Shown here in pieces: positions 34,920-44,354 of a stretch of DNA of 54,655 nucleotides. A program made the translations under genes and the position numbers. Positions within the stretch are counted from its first letter, which is position 1. Each line of letters begins with the position of its first letter. Source of the DNA: Candidatus Methanoperedens sp. (GTDB lineage: Archaea; Halobacteriota; Methanosarcinia; Methanosarcinales; Methanoperedenaceae); the NCBI GenBank assembly GCA_030650845.1, contig JAUSDC010000078.1, positions 1-54,655 on the forward strand, written 5' to 3'. The notes under the pieces are model-generated. The model was not told the DNA's origin. It made no database searches and saw only the letters and a list, made by a program, of their open reading frames with translations.

Positions 34920-36038
34920 ATGCCTGTCAAACAAAAAGAACCACTTATTATGCACCCCCGCCCAAGTTCGATCGTGGCTGCGCTATACACCTTAAGAGAC
35001 CTTGATACCGATGTTGTGATACTTCACGGACCACCAGGATGCAGCTTCAAACACGCCCGTCTTCTTGAAGAGGACGGGATGAGAGTTGTTACAACATCCC
35101 TTGACGAAACAGGCTTTGTATTCGGAGGGCATGATGCACTTGTTGAAGTGCTCGAGAAAGTGATAAAACGGTTTAACCCTAAACGCATAGGTATAGTAGG
35201 GACTTGTGCAAGTATGATCATTGGAGAAGAACTCCATGAAGCTGTCATGGACGTCCAGCCAGATGTTCCTGTTATCGAAGTTGAGGTACATGCAGGCTAT
35301 CGCGACAATACAAAAGGGGTTATAATCGCCCTTGAATCTGCACTTGCATGCGGCATTATCAGCGAAGTTGAGTTCGAAAGACAAAAATCTCTTCTCAAGG
35401 AAGCCACTATGGTCGAAAAGCGCCACGGAGCCGCAAGTAAGGAGTATCTTGAACCAAGCAGAGGGGATTTGAAATATAAGGTGGCAGAAAGGCTTATTGA
35501 ATTAATAAAACAGGGGAAAAAAGGGATCAACATCCTAAATGCCAAGAAAGAAACAGCGTTCATGTTCGCGGATATCAACCTTGCAGTAGCCCAGGTTGCG
35601 CAAAATTTGGGCAATGGCCCCAATATCATTAATATGGCGAACCTTGATGTCAACCTTGGTCTTCCAAAGAACAGAAGGAACGCCCATGAGGTCAAAGACG
35701 ACCTTGAGAAGGCTGGGATGGAAATCCATCATATCATCGGGGGACTGGATGAGTATCCCATTGCAGGGAATACCGCCAGCCAGATCATCGGGGAAAAATA
35801 TGCTGATTATGATTTTGCAGTAATAACAGGCGTACCTCATGCGCTTCCAATGGACAATTTAAAGAATATGGAATTATTTTCGATCACCAACGGTCCGCGC
35901 CAGGTCGTACCGCTAAAAGAGATGGGGCATAAACATGTCGTGGTCGAGATAGACCTGCACCCCAAGACGCTGGGAGTGAACCACATTGTTGAATCGGAGT
36001 TCGGTGCAACGCTTCGAGAGATGGTGAAAGATGCCTAA
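34920..36038 (+). CDS. cfbD: Ni-sirohydrochlorin a,c-diamide reductive cyclase, subunit CfbD
   Basis: 372 residues, a NifD/BchN-like protein without a NifK partner: [19 protein letters not shown] near residue 32 with a cluster-ligand Cys, [14 protein letters not shown] near 95, and a second domain ending [14 protein letters not shown]. With CfbC it performs the six-electron reduction and ring closure in coenzyme F430 synthesis. It overlaps cfbC by 8 nt. F430 serves only methyl-coenzyme M reductase. Confidence 0.94.
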   Translation: MPVKQKEPLIMHPRPSSIVAALYTLRDLDTDVVILHGPPGCSFKHARLLEEDGMRVVTTSLDETGFVFGGHDALVEVLEKVIKRFNPKRIGIVGTCASMIIGEELHEAVMDVQPDVPVIEVEVHAGYRDNTKGVIIALESALACGIISEVEFERQKSLLKEATMVEKRHGAASKEYLEPSRGDLKYKVAERLIELIKQGKKGINILNAKKETAFMFADINLAVAQVAQNLGNGPNIINMANLDVNLGLPKNRRNAHEVKDDLEKAGMEIHHIIGGLDEYPIAGNTASQIIGEKYADYDFAVITGVPHALPMDNLKNMELFSITNGPRQVVPLKEMGHKHVVVEIDLHPKTLGVNHIVESEFGATLREMVKDA

Positions 36039-36822
36039 AACGATAGCCATCTATGGGAAAGGCGGGATCGGGAAATCAAGCACCGCGTCGAATGTCGCTG
36101 CAGCATGCGCTGACGAGGGCTACCGCGTTACGATAATCGGATGCGACCCAAAAAGTGACTCATCGATCACCTTGCTGCGGGGGAGGCGTATACCCACCAT
36201 CATGGATCTGATGAGGGAGGGTGAGGACATAAAGGAAGATGATATCGTTTTCACAGGATATAAGGGTGTTAAGTGTGTGGAGATAGGCGGACCTGAGCCT
36301 GGAATAGGCTGCGCAGGAAGGGGGATCATAGTCGCGATCGCGCTTCTGAGGAAAATCTCAACAGCCATCGAGGATACAGACCTTGTCATTTACGACGTGC
36401 CAGGAGATATCGTGTGCGGTGGATTTGTTGCTCCTGTCAAGAAAGGGCTGGTGAAAGAGGCTTATGTGCTTACATCGGGTGAGTACATGCCGCTTTATGC
36501 AGCCAATAACATCTGTAAAGGATTATCGCGCCTCGAGATGACACTTAATGGTGTTATTTGCAACTCGCGCGGTGCGGATAACGAGGAAAAAATAGTGAGT
36601 GAGTTCGCTAAAGAAATAGGGAGCCAGTTGCTTGCCTTTATCCCGAAGGACGTGCTGGTGCAGACATGTGAAAGGGAAGGATATTCTGTTATTGAAAAAG
36701 CCCCGGATTCAGCTATTGCAGGGGTGTACAGGAAACTTGCGAAAGCGATAATGGCAGATAAGGATGCGAAAATCGCTGTGCCTCTTGATGATAAAAGGCT
36801 GAGAGAACTTACGAGAATATAA
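36031..36822 (+). CDS. cfbC: Ni-sirohydrochlorin a,c-diamide reductive cyclase, subunit CfbC
   Basis: 263 residues, a NifH-like ATPase: P-loop [13 protein letters not shown] at residues 6-18, the switch [12 protein letters not shown] and the inter-subunit [4Fe-4S] cysteines in GCAGRGI (about 95) and VCGGF (about 131). It transfers electrons to CfbD with ATP hydrolysis. The pairing with cfbD and then cfbB identifies it as Cfb rather than nitrogenase. Confidence 0.94.
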   Translation: MPKTIAIYGKGGIGKSSTASNVAAACADEGYRVTIIGCDPKSDSSITLLRGRRIPTIMDLMREGEDIKEDDIVFTGYKGVKCVEIGGPEPGIGCAGRGIIVAIALLRKISTAIEDTDLVIYDVPGDIVCGGFVAPVKKGLVKEAYVLTSGEYMPLYAANNICKGLSRLEMTLNGVICNSRGADNEEKIVSEFAKEIGSQLLAFIPKDVLVQTCEREGYSVIEKAPDSAIAGVYRKLAKAIMADKDAKIAVPLDDKRLRELTRI

Positions 36823-36893
36823 TAAATCAAATAAATAACAAACCGCAGATGAAAGCATATCCAAATTTCCTGGCTGGGAAAAGCCGGACTATA

Positions 36894-36967
36894 AACAACG
36901 AACTCGTACGAACTGATACGAACTCAATTCATTCAGAGTTCGTTCGAGTTCGTATCAGTTCGTTGTT
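36894..36967. repeat. ACGAACT palindromic repeat, copy 3 (most regular)
   Basis: Left arm ACGAACT at 36898, 36908 and 36918; right arm AGTTCGT at 36937, 36947 and 36957: an exact 10-nt period in both arms. Ends AACAACGAACT and AGTTCGTTGTT, loop AATTCATTCA. Lies between cfbC and cfbB, 72 nt after one and 21 nt before the other. Confidence 0.9.
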
Positions 36968-36988
36968 AATATTCAATAATTCGGGGTT

Positions 36989-38416
36989 ATGACCGACATG
37001 CTCGACATTCCCCGCATACTGATCGCAGGCGACCGCTCCTCAGCAGGAAAGACCACTATTTCTATCGGTATAATGTCTGTGCTGCGCGATATGGGGTATA
37101 AAGTGCAGCCGTTCAAAGTCGGGCTTGACTTTATCGATCCGAGCTACCACACAGAGGTAACTGGCAGGTACTCGCGCAATCTTGATGGGTATCTAATGTC
37201 AGAGCAGGCTGTCCGTGAGGTTTATTCACATGGGATTGCTGGGGCTGACATCTCTATTATTGAAGGTGTACGGGGGCTTTATGAAGGTCTTTCTGCTACA
37301 AGCGACATCGGCAGCACGGCACAGATAGCAAAATTGCTTGACTGTCCTGTTATCCTTGTCATCAATGCAAGGAGCATCACGCGAAGCACTGCTGCACTTG
37401 TCTCTGGATATAAGTCGTTTGATCCTGAAGTAAATATAGTCGGAGTAATACTGAATAACATCGGAAGCAGCAGGCATGCCGATAAAGCAAGGGAAGCCAT
37501 AGAGACCTATACTGGCACTCCAGTAATAGGCGAGATACCGAGAAACGACTCCATGAAGATCTCAATGAGGCATCTTGGTCTCATCCCCGCGCTTGAGGGA
37601 AGGCGCAGACTTGCTGATTTTGATGAGAATCTCGTAAAGATAAAGAACATTGTCAGGGAGGGTATCGATATCGACAGGCTTCTAACTCTTTCTCGCATGG
37701 CAAAGCCGCTGACAAAGCCTGAGGAAAATATCTTCAAACCTGCATTTGCTGGAAATAATGTCAGGATCGGAGTGGCGCTTGATGAAGCTTTCAATTTCTA
37801 CTATCGCGACAATCTTGATCTGCTTGAACTTTCAGGCGCAGAGCTTGTATATTTCAGTCCTGTTAATGACAGTGTTATTCCAAAGGTCGATGGATTATAT
37901 ATCGGCGGCGGCTATCCGGAATTATTCGCCCGGGAACTTGAAAATAATGAGAGTATGAGAGAGTCTGTACGCCAGGCTTCTGCGGAAGGATTACCCATAT
38001 ATGCGGAATGCGGCGGGCTCATGTATCTTACGCAGGAGATAAAGACCGATGTTGCAGGGACAGGAAAACATACCATGGCAGAGATGGAAGGTGGGACATT
38101 TCGCATGGCAGGTGCATTACCAGGAAGGACGCTGATGGGTCATAAGCGCGTTGTGAGTTACAATGTAGGAAGTTTTGTTATCGATAATATAATCGGAAAG
38201 GCAGGGGCTTCGTTCATAGGGCATGAGTTCCATCATTCAGAGATAGTGGATATTCCTGATAATGCTGCATTTGCGATAAAACTTGAACGGGGAACAGGCA
38301 TAAAAGGTGAGCTTGATGGCATCCTTGTGGAAAATACAATGGCGGCATATGCGCACCTGCACGCCGCTTCTTATACCGGATTTGCAGGGTCGTTCGTAGA
38401 ATTCTGCAGGAAATAA
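36989..38416 (+). CDS. cfbB: Ni-sirohydrochlorin a,c-diamide synthase CfbB (CbiA family)
   Basis: 475 residues. The N-terminal dethiobiotin-synthase-like ATPase has P-loop AGDRSSAGKTTIS. The C-terminal class I glutamine amidotransferase-like domain has the nucleophile Cys in YAECGGLMYL and the His region GHEFHHSEI. It amidates two acetate side chains. CbiA and CfbB share this plan; the cfbDC context favours CfbB, which may also serve cobamide synthesis. A start at ATG 36998 (MLDIPRIL) is also possible. Confidence 0.92.
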   Translation: MTDMLDIPRILIAGDRSSAGKTTISIGIMSVLRDMGYKVQPFKVGLDFIDPSYHTEVTGRYSRNLDGYLMSEQAVREVYSHGIAGADISIIEGVRGLYEGLSATSDIGSTAQIAKLLDCPVILVINARSITRSTAALVSGYKSFDPEVNIVGVILNNIGSSRHADKAREAIETYTGTPVIGEIPRNDSMKISMRHLGLIPALEGRRRLADFDENLVKIKNIVREGIDIDRLLTLSRMAKPLTKPEENIFKPAFAGNNVRIGVALDEAFNFYYRDNLDLLELSGAELVYFSPVNDSVIPKVDGLYIGGGYPELFARELENNESMRESVRQASAEGLPIYAECGGLMYLTQEIKTDVAGTGKHTMAEMEGGTFRMAGALPGRTLMGHKRVVSYNVGSFVIDNIIGKAGASFIGHEFHHSEIVDIPDNAAFAIKLERGTGIKGELDGILVENTMAAYAHLHAASYTGFAGSFVEFCRK

Positions 38417-38473
38417 ATATCCGCACAGGGATATTGTAAAAATATAAACAATTTAATTTTATTAACAGTAAAA

Positions 38474-38502
38474 TTTATATAATGATTATAGTAATCATTA
38501 TA
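38474..38502 (+). promoter_or_regulatory. TATA box overlapped by a large palindrome (FDH-like operon)
   Basis: TTTATATA at 38474-38481 is a strong archaeal TATA box. Overlapping it, TATAATGATTA (38478-38488), spacer TAG and TAATCATTATA (38492-38502) form a perfect 11-bp-arm palindrome. A protein bound here would block TBP, so repression is likely. Transcription would start near 38505, giving a leader of about 135 nt that contains a TTCTGG/CCAGAA hairpin (about 38557-38594). Confidence 0.6.
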
Positions 38503-38638
38503 CAGGTTCAAAAGAATTTTTTTGAACACAAAACGGGGAAAAACGTTAAGGGATCTTCTGGCAGGGAAGATAAAATAAATACCTTCCAGAATGCTGCAAT
38601 ACGAAATTATAATGATAGGGCTAAAGGTGTAAATATAT

Positions 38639-41371
38639 ATGAATCGAGTGAAAAATAGTTTGAAAACAACACGTCGCAGTTTTTTAAAAGGCGCTGTAAC
38701 TCTTGGCGCTGCTGCTGCGCTGGGAGGGTATGCTGGACTTACAAGAAATTCTCCTTTAAACCTGTTCGAAGCCGCAAGCGCGGCGCCGGCTGGTGAAGAA
38801 AAGCTCATAAAAACCATCTGTCCCCACTGCTCTGTGGGATGCGGGACGCTTGGCAGGGTCGTAGATGGCGTATTCGTGGGTCAGGAAGCATGGGCTGACA
38901 ATCCCCTTAACCTCGGAGGGATGTGCTCAAAAGGGGCATCCATCAGGGATATAGTGGTCTCAGAGAAGCGTCTTAAGTATCCGATGGAAAAAAGTGGCGG
39001 TGTATGGAAGCGCATCACATGGGACGAAGCCATAAACAAGATCGCTGGCAAGATGAATGAGATCCGGGAAAAATACGGACCCGACTCTGTAATGCTCCTT
39101 GGCTCAGCAAAGACCACGCTTCATGAATCATACCTCCAGAGAAAATTCGCAGCTTTCTGGGGCAGCAATAACGTTGACCACCAGGCAAGGATATGCCACT
39201 CCACAACAGTAGGAGGTCTTATCCCAACCTGGGGGCACGGGGCGCAAACTGATAATTATAACGACCTGCGGCATTCCAAATGCCTTTTCTTCATTGGCTC
39301 GAATGCAGCCGAAGCGCATCCTGTAGCAATGCAGCATGCTCTTATTGCAAAAGAAAGAGGCGCAAAGATCGTAGTTGCAGATCCCAGGTTCACAAGGACT
39401 GCATCAAAGGCTGATCTTCACTTACGCCTTCGACCGGGTACTGACATACCTCTTATCCTTGCTATATGCAACGTGATAGTGAACAACAAATGGCATGATA
39501 CAGCATTTATCGAGGCGAGAACTCATGGATTTGATGAGTTCTGGGATGTATGCAAGGACTATACACCTGAACTGGCTGAAGATATAACAGGCGTGCCTGC
39601 AGATAAGATCAAAGAGGTAGCCCGTATTTTCAAAGAAAATGGTCCAATGGCGATCATCTGGTCAATGGGCGGAACTCAGCATTCAGTCGGCAGCCAGAAC
39701 ATACGCAGCTATGCGATATTGCAATTACTGCTCGGATATGTGGGTAAATCAGGCGGCGGCTGCGCTGCGCTGCGCGGTCATGACAATGTTCAGGGAACAA
39801 CAGATATGGGATGCCTGTCGCATTATCTGCCAGGTTATCAGAGTGTCTCCTCAGAACCTGCCTGGAAGATGTGGTGCAACATATGGGGTATCGGTTATGA
39901 CGACATGGTAAAAAGGTTCGCGAGCAAAGACCTCATGCTCAGGAACGGGATGACAGATTCACGCTGGTATGAAGGTGCAATAAGAGACGACATAAACCAG
40001 CCAAACCGCATTAAGATGGTGATCGTCTGGGGGCACAGCCTCAACTCCATAACCCAGATGAAAAAAGAAAAGAAAGCTCTTGAAGAAGTTGAGATGATCG
40101 TGAACATCGACCCGAGAGCCACTATGACATCCTCACTCCCGGAGCGCAATGACGGAATAATAATCCTCCCCGCTGCTACTGTAATGGAAAAGGAAGGAAT
40201 GGTAGTAACAAGCGGCAGGTCAGCGCAGTGGAGGTATAAAGTAATAGACCCGCTCTTTGAGAGCAAATCTGATCTTGAGATATTGAAACTCCTGGCTGAT
40301 AAACTGGGTTTCGGGCAGTACTTCACATATAGCAGCGTGGATGATATCTACACTAAAGAGATATGCAAAGGTGTCCGAAGCATCGGAATGATGGGAAGAA
40401 CGCCAGATAGAATCCGAAAGCACATGGAGAACAGCAGCACTTTTGATCCTGAGAATATTATGGCAAGAGGCGGTCCATGTGATGGCGAATATTACGGACT
40501 GCCCTGGCCTTGCTGGGATGAGAAACACCCAGGCACTCCTCTTCTCTGGGACGACAGCAAACCTGTGAGCAAAGGCGGGCACGATTTCCGCGCCCTGTGG
40601 GGTGATAAGGTGGCTGATAACAAGTACAAGTTGCATGTGGGCGAGAGCATGCTAAAGGCAGAAGGAGGCAAGAAGATGTATTCAAATGCAGCTGGTGTAA
40701 ACTATGCACTTGATACCACAGGCGAAGCAGTGCAGCTTGCTCTTGCTGCTGGAGATCCGCCCACAGGAAGAGGAAGGGCAAGGTTTTGGGCATGGGATCT
40801 CACAGATCCGGTCCCAATTCATAGAGAGCCTATCGAAAGCCCTAGACCAGACCTGATCGCAAAATATCCAACGTATGCGGACAAAGATAAAACATACTAC
40901 CGCGTGCCCTGCGAGTTCAAGACCGCACAGAATCCTGAGCTTGTCAAGAAGTTCCCTATCATCCTCACAACAGGCAGACAGGTGGAGCACATGGGAGGCG
41001 GCGCGCAGACAAGGGGAAGTAAGATCCTTGCTGAGATCCAGCCTGACATGTATGTTGAGATCAATCCTACACTTGCCGGGAATATAGGTGTGAAGGAAGG
41101 CGAGATGGTCTGGGTTGAATCTAACCAGGGAAAAGTTTTGGTCAAGGCAAAGATAACAGAACGCGTCAATGAAAAGACTGTGTTCATGCCATATCACTGG
41201 GCAGGAGTTTTCGAGGGCGCAAGTTATGAGGACAGGTATCCCGAAGGCACAGGCGAATACGTATATGGGGATTCCTGTAACATCGTTACTGCGCCGGGTT
41301 ATGATGAAATAACAGCCATGCAGGAAACAAAAGTTGGTCTCTGTAATGTGTATAAAGCACAGGGAGGATAA
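38639..41371 (+). CDS. Tat-exported formate-dehydrogenase-like molybdopterin oxidoreductase, catalytic subunit
   Basis: 910 residues of the DMSO-reductase superfamily. The Tat signal TTRRSFLKG (RR at 12-13) and hydrophobic stretch send it outside the membrane. A [4Fe-4S] site lies at C61, C64, C68 and C96, with CSKG supplying the relay Lys. The metal ligand is probably C186 followed by His (ARICHSTTVGG), the Cys-His pair typical of formate dehydrogenases (Sec-His in FdnG). The C-terminal dinucleotide-binding domain is complete (TTGRQVEHMGGG). Formate is the likely but unproven substrate. First gene of a long operon. Confidence 0.88.
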   Translation: MNRVKNSLKTTRRSFLKGAVTLGAAAALGGYAGLTRNSPLNLFEAASAAPAGEEKLIKTICPHCSVGCGTLGRVVDGVFVGQEAWADNPLNLGGMCSKGASIRDIVVSEKRLKYPMEKSGGVWKRITWDEAINKIAGKMNEIREKYGPDSVMLLGSAKTTLHESYLQRKFAAFWGSNNVDHQARICHSTTVGGLIPTWGHGAQTDNYNDLRHSKCLFFIGSNAAEAHPVAMQHALIAKERGAKIVVADPRFTRTASKADLHLRLRPGTDIPLILAICNVIVNNKWHDTAFIEARTHGFDEFWDVCKDYTPELAEDITGVPADKIKEVARIFKENGPMAIIWSMGGTQHSVGSQNIRSYAILQLLLGYVGKSGGGCAALRGHDNVQGTTDMGCLSHYLPGYQSVSSEPAWKMWCNIWGIGYDDMVKRFASKDLMLRNGMTDSRWYEGAIRDDINQPNRIKMVIVWGHSLNSITQMKKEKKALEEVEMIVNIDPRATMTSSLPERNDGIIILPAATVMEKEGMVVTSGRSAQWRYKVIDPLFESKSDLEILKLLADKLGFGQYFTYSSVDDIYTKEICKGVRSIGMMGRTPDRIRKHMENSSTFDPENIMARGGPCDGEYYGLPWPCWDEKHPGTPLLWDDSKPVSKGGHDFRALWGDKVADNKYKLHVGESMLKAEGGKKMYSNAAGVNYALDTTGEAVQLALAAGDPPTGRGRARFWAWDLTDPVPIHREPIESPRPDLIAKYPTYADKDKTYYRVPCEFKTAQNPELVKKFPIILTTGRQVEHMGGGAQTRGSKILAEIQPDMYVEINPTLAGNIGVKEGEMVWVESNQGKVLVKAKITERVNEKTVFMPYHWAGVFEGASYEDRYPEGTGEYVYGDSCNIVTAPGYDEITAMQETKVGLCNVYKAQGG

Positions 41372-41374
41372 AAC

Positions 41375-41923
41375 ATGCCAACGAATAAATTTTTGGTTGA
41401 CACTTCAAGATGCATCAGATGCACTGGCTGCGAGGCTGCATGCAAACAATTCAATGAAGTCCCGCAGGGAATACGCAGACTTCGAGTTGTAACGATCAAT
41501 GAAGGAAAACCTGGAGAAACGAACGTTCCGATGCCGTGCATGCACTGCACAAAACCGCCCTGTCTTTCTGCATGTCCAGTGACCGCGATATACAAAAGAG
41601 ACGATGGGGTAGTGCTTGTTAACAAGGACAAGTGCATCGGATGCGGGTACTGTCTTTATGCATGTCCCTTCGGAGCGCCCCAGTTCCCTGATACAGGGCT
41701 GTTCGGCTCAAAAGGCAAGATGGACAAGTGTACCTTCTGCATTGAACCATTCAACCAGAAAGACGAAGATGGGAATTTGATTCAGCGTGAGGCAAAACCC
41801 AGGTGCTCTGTATTCTGCGGGACAAAGGCATTGCTTGCAGGGGACATTGGTGCTATAACGGAAGAATATAAGAAACGCATTGCTGGGAAATTACCATCTG
41901 GAGCAGTACCTGATGTGGCTTAA
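41375..41923 (+). CDS. Four-cluster iron-sulfur subunit (FdnH/HybA type)
   Basis: 182 residues with Cys sets CIRCTGCEAACKQF, CMHCTKPPCLSACP, CIGCGYCLYACP and CTFC plus PRCSVFC, enough for four [4Fe-4S] clusters. No Tat signal of its own, so it would travel with the catalytic subunit. It carries electrons from the pterin subunit to the cytochrome b. It starts 3 nt after that gene. Confidence 0.92.
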   Translation: MPTNKFLVDTSRCIRCTGCEAACKQFNEVPQGIRRLRVVTINEGKPGETNVPMPCMHCTKPPCLSACPVTAIYKRDDGVVLVNKDKCIGCGYCLYACPFGAPQFPDTGLFGSKGKMDKCTFCIEPFNQKDEDGNLIQREAKPRCSVFCGTKALLAGDIGAITEEYKKRIAGKLPSGAVPDVA

Positions 41924-41931
41924 GGTGATTT

Positions 41932-42255
41932 ATGGAAAAAATGAATGAGACTAAAGTCATACAGGCCGCATTAGCAGCAACTTTTATTATATTGGGTGCT
42001 GCTAGTTTTTTTCTGTACATGATCAAGACACCCGGCATAAGCAGGATACCGGTGCAGGAAATATATTCACAGGGCATCGCTCTGAACTTCTATATAAATT
42101 ATATACTGCCCATAGTGATCGTGCTGGCAATACTTTTCATAGCGGGTTTGTCAACATTCGGCCTTTACCACGAATCCTCAAGAGAACAGCTTGGGACAAG
42201 ACCTTTGTTCTTGAGGCTTCTTAATTGTTTCAGATCAAAAAGAACGGAGAAATAG
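41932..42255 (+). CDS. Two-helix membrane protein of the FDH-like operon
   Basis: 107 residues with membrane segments at about 11-30 (ALAATFIILGAASFFLYM) and 57-77 (YILPIVIVLAILFIAGLSTF) and a basic C-terminus. It resembles small anchors seen beside FdnI-like subunits. No His suited to heme; function unknown. Confidence 0.65.
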   Translation: MEKMNETKVIQAALAATFIILGAASFFLYMIKTPGISRIPVQEIYSQGIALNFYINYILPIVIVLAILFIAGLSTFGLYHESSREQLGTRPLFLRLLNCFRSKRTEK

Positions 42256-42257
42256 AT

Positions 42258-42941
42258 ATGGCAGAAATAAGACGTTTCAGCAAAAGCCAGGTTGCCATCC
42301 ATGCTCTTGGCGCATTCAGTATACTTGTCCTTTACATTACAGGGCTTCCTATCACGTTCCCTGACCAGATAGGCTGGATACCGGCTCTTCTGGGTGGATA
42401 TCCTGTGACTATGTTGATACACAGGATAGCTGCTGTGGGTTTCATAATGGCAGGAGTTTACCTGGTTGTATATCACGGGCTGTATGATATTTTTATAGGC
42501 AGGTCGTATTTTACAGATGTCTGGATAAAGACAAAAGACATCAAGGATGCTGTCAATGATGGGAAGCATATACTCAGGTTATCTGCTGATAAACCTCCCA
42601 GGTATGGGAAATACAGCTGGATAGCAAAAGCCGAATTCTGGAGCTTTTTCGGAGAGGCGGCAATATTCCTTGTGACAGGGAGCATATTATGGTTTTCATG
42701 GCAATCCCTGGTATTCATGCCTCCCCAGTACCTTCTTACGGCACGATACATCCATGCCGCATTTGCAGTTGTGAGTGTTTGTGGCATAGCATTCCATTCT
42801 TACATGGTGCATTTTAATCCTGAGAACTTCCGCATTGACAGGTGCATATTCACAGGTTCAATGCCTGAAGAAGAAGTCAAAGAAAAGTATCCCCAGTGGC
42901 ATGAAGATTTACAGAGAGGCGATAATATTGATGCAGAATAA
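42258..42941 (+). CDS. Cytochrome b subunit of the formate dehydrogenase type (FdnI-like)
   Basis: 227 residues from ATG 42258 (ribosome site CGGAGAA). Four membrane helices with His residues placed for two b hemes: HALGAFSILVLY, HRIAAVGFIMAGVYLVVYHG, and HAAFAVVSVCGIAFHSYMVH. It anchors the exported dehydrogenase and passes electrons to the membrane quinone or methanophenazine pool. Confidence 0.88.
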   Translation: MAEIRRFSKSQVAIHALGAFSILVLYITGLPITFPDQIGWIPALLGGYPVTMLIHRIAAVGFIMAGVYLVVYHGLYDIFIGRSYFTDVWIKTKDIKDAVNDGKHILRLSADKPPRYGKYSWIAKAEFWSFFGEAAIFLVTGSILWFSWQSLVFMPPQYLLTARYIHAAFAVVSVCGIAFHSYMVHFNPENFRIDRCIFTGSMPEEEVKEKYPQWHEDLQRGDNIDAE

Positions 42942-43134
42942 AATAAGGTATAGTGGCGCTATAGTAGTGGCAATAATTTACCTGAGCTTCATAGCTGCTG
43001 TATTGAAGATCGAGAATCCTGCAGTTGCGGTATTCGTGATAATTGGAATTAACATAGCGCTGCTCTTTGTCATAGTCAATATTGGAGCATTGCTTTACGG
43101 TATAATCACAAGGAATCGCAGGGAAACCGACTGA
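42931..43134 (+). CDS. Small two-helix membrane protein
   Basis: 67 residues from ATG 42931 (MQNKIRYSGAIVVA), overlapping the end of the cytochrome b gene by 11 nt. Two hydrophobic helices (IVVAIIYLSFIAAVL and VFVIIGINIALLFVIVNIGA). No family recognised. Confidence 0.65.
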   Translation: MQNKIRYSGAIVVAIIYLSFIAAVLKIENPAVAVFVIIGINIALLFVIVNIGALLYGIITRNRRETD

Positions 43135-43157
43135 AAAAAGAAATTTGGGAGTAGATA

Positions 43158-44354
43158 ATGAAGCGAAAAAATGATAAAATACGTTATGCTCCGGCAATTG
43201 CAGACCTTAAAGGATGCGCTTCTGGAAAAAGCGGCTTTAAGGGATGCACTCTCTGTGAGAACGCATGCATGCATGATGCCATAACGCGAAGCGGAGATAA
43301 CATCACATTTGATGAGATATCATGCACAGGATGCGGCGCCTGCGCTTCTGCCTGTCCGCTATCGCTTTTCAGGATGGAAGAGAATATTTATTATAAGATG
43401 GATTCTATTCTTGGGTCATTGGATCATGTGCCAGAAAAAACAGCGCATAAGATACTCATGTTCACTTGCGAACATAACAGACATCTGCTTGATGCCAAAG
43501 GACCAAAGAAGATAAAATACCCGGCAGTGCTTCCTCTATTTGTCCCCGACCTTGCAGGAATCTCAGAAACGCATATCCTCAGGGCTTTTGATCTGGGAGC
43601 AGACGGCGTGATCATATCTGGATGTGATGAATGCACAGGTCAATTCAGCAAAGTGACTTCTGGACTTGCCAGGCAAATACTTGACGAATTCAACCTTGGA
43701 GGTCGCTTAAGCATTATTAAAAATATCAAAAACACAAAAAGTTTGGCTCGTTCGATCGAATCTTTCTGTGAACAAATCACCCCCAGCCCGCTTCGAATGT
43801 TTGAACCTGTGGTATTGAAAAACGTATCAAACCGCCAGATACTGATCGAACTCATATCCTCTCTTGCTGCAAAGACAGGGATCGTTCCCCATACCGTTAT
43901 TGAGAATGCCACCATGCCTTTTGCTGACATATCAATAAGTTCATCCTGTACCGTGTGCGGCGCCTGCACATCAATGTGCACCGCAGGCGCGCTCGGGAGA
44001 GATGAAGGCAGCATATCATACATGTATGGGAACTGCATAGCCTGCGGACTTTGTGAACAGGCATGTCCTGAGAAAGCGCTGACAATGAAACGGGTGCTTG
44101 ACATGAAAAAACTGATCGATAATTCTCAATCCACGATCTTCAGGTCAGAGCAACAGGAGTGCGCTTCATGCAGGAAGCCATACATGACAAGAGCTGCCTT
44201 TGAGAGGATATCATGTTCGTTCATAGAGAACGTGAGGGATGATATTGGACCGAAAGAACAGATAGAGCTAATAAGAAATCAAACTGAATTGCTCACGTAC
44301 TGCGAAAATTGCAGACCTGCAAGAGCGATCATGAGAATGGAGGTATTATCATGA
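43158..44354 (+). CDS. Polyferredoxin with an MvhD/FlpD-like domain
   Basis: 398 residues. The N-terminal ferredoxin pair spans about 20-72 (CTLCENACMHDA, CTGCGACASACP). The middle domain resembles MvhD/FlpD (HILRAFDLGADGVIISGCDEC), but the CxWC and MCTGR cysteines of true MvhD are missing. A second ferredoxin pair spans about 262-310 (CTVCGACTSMCTAG, CIACGLCEQACP). A C-terminal CASC and CENC suggest one more metal site. No signal peptide, so cytoplasmic. It may connect the membrane complex to heterodisulfide reductase or ferredoxin. Confidence 0.8.
   Translation: MKRKNDKIRYAPAIADLKGCASGKSGFKGCTLCENACMHDAITRSGDNITFDEISCTGCGACASACPLSLFRMEENIYYKMDSILGSLDHVPEKTAHKILMFTCEHNRHLLDAKGPKKIKYPAVLPLFVPDLAGISETHILRAFDLGADGVIISGCDECTGQFSKVTSGLARQILDEFNLGGRLSIIKNIKNTKSLARSIESFCEQITPSPLRMFEPVVLKNVSNRQILIELISSLAAKTGIVPHTVIENATMPFADISISSSCTVCGACTSMCTAGALGRDEGSISYMYGNCIACGLCEQACPEKALTMKRVLDMKKLIDNSQSTIFRSEQQECASCRKPYMTRAAFERISCSFIENVRDDIGPKEQIELIRNQTELLTYCENCRPARAIMRMEVLS

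Noticed and set aside
34920-36822. Nitrogenase nifD/nifH
   Set aside because: The NifD-like chain lacks a NifK partner and FeMo-cofactor context, and is followed by a CbiA-type amidase. This is the cfbDCB cluster for F430.
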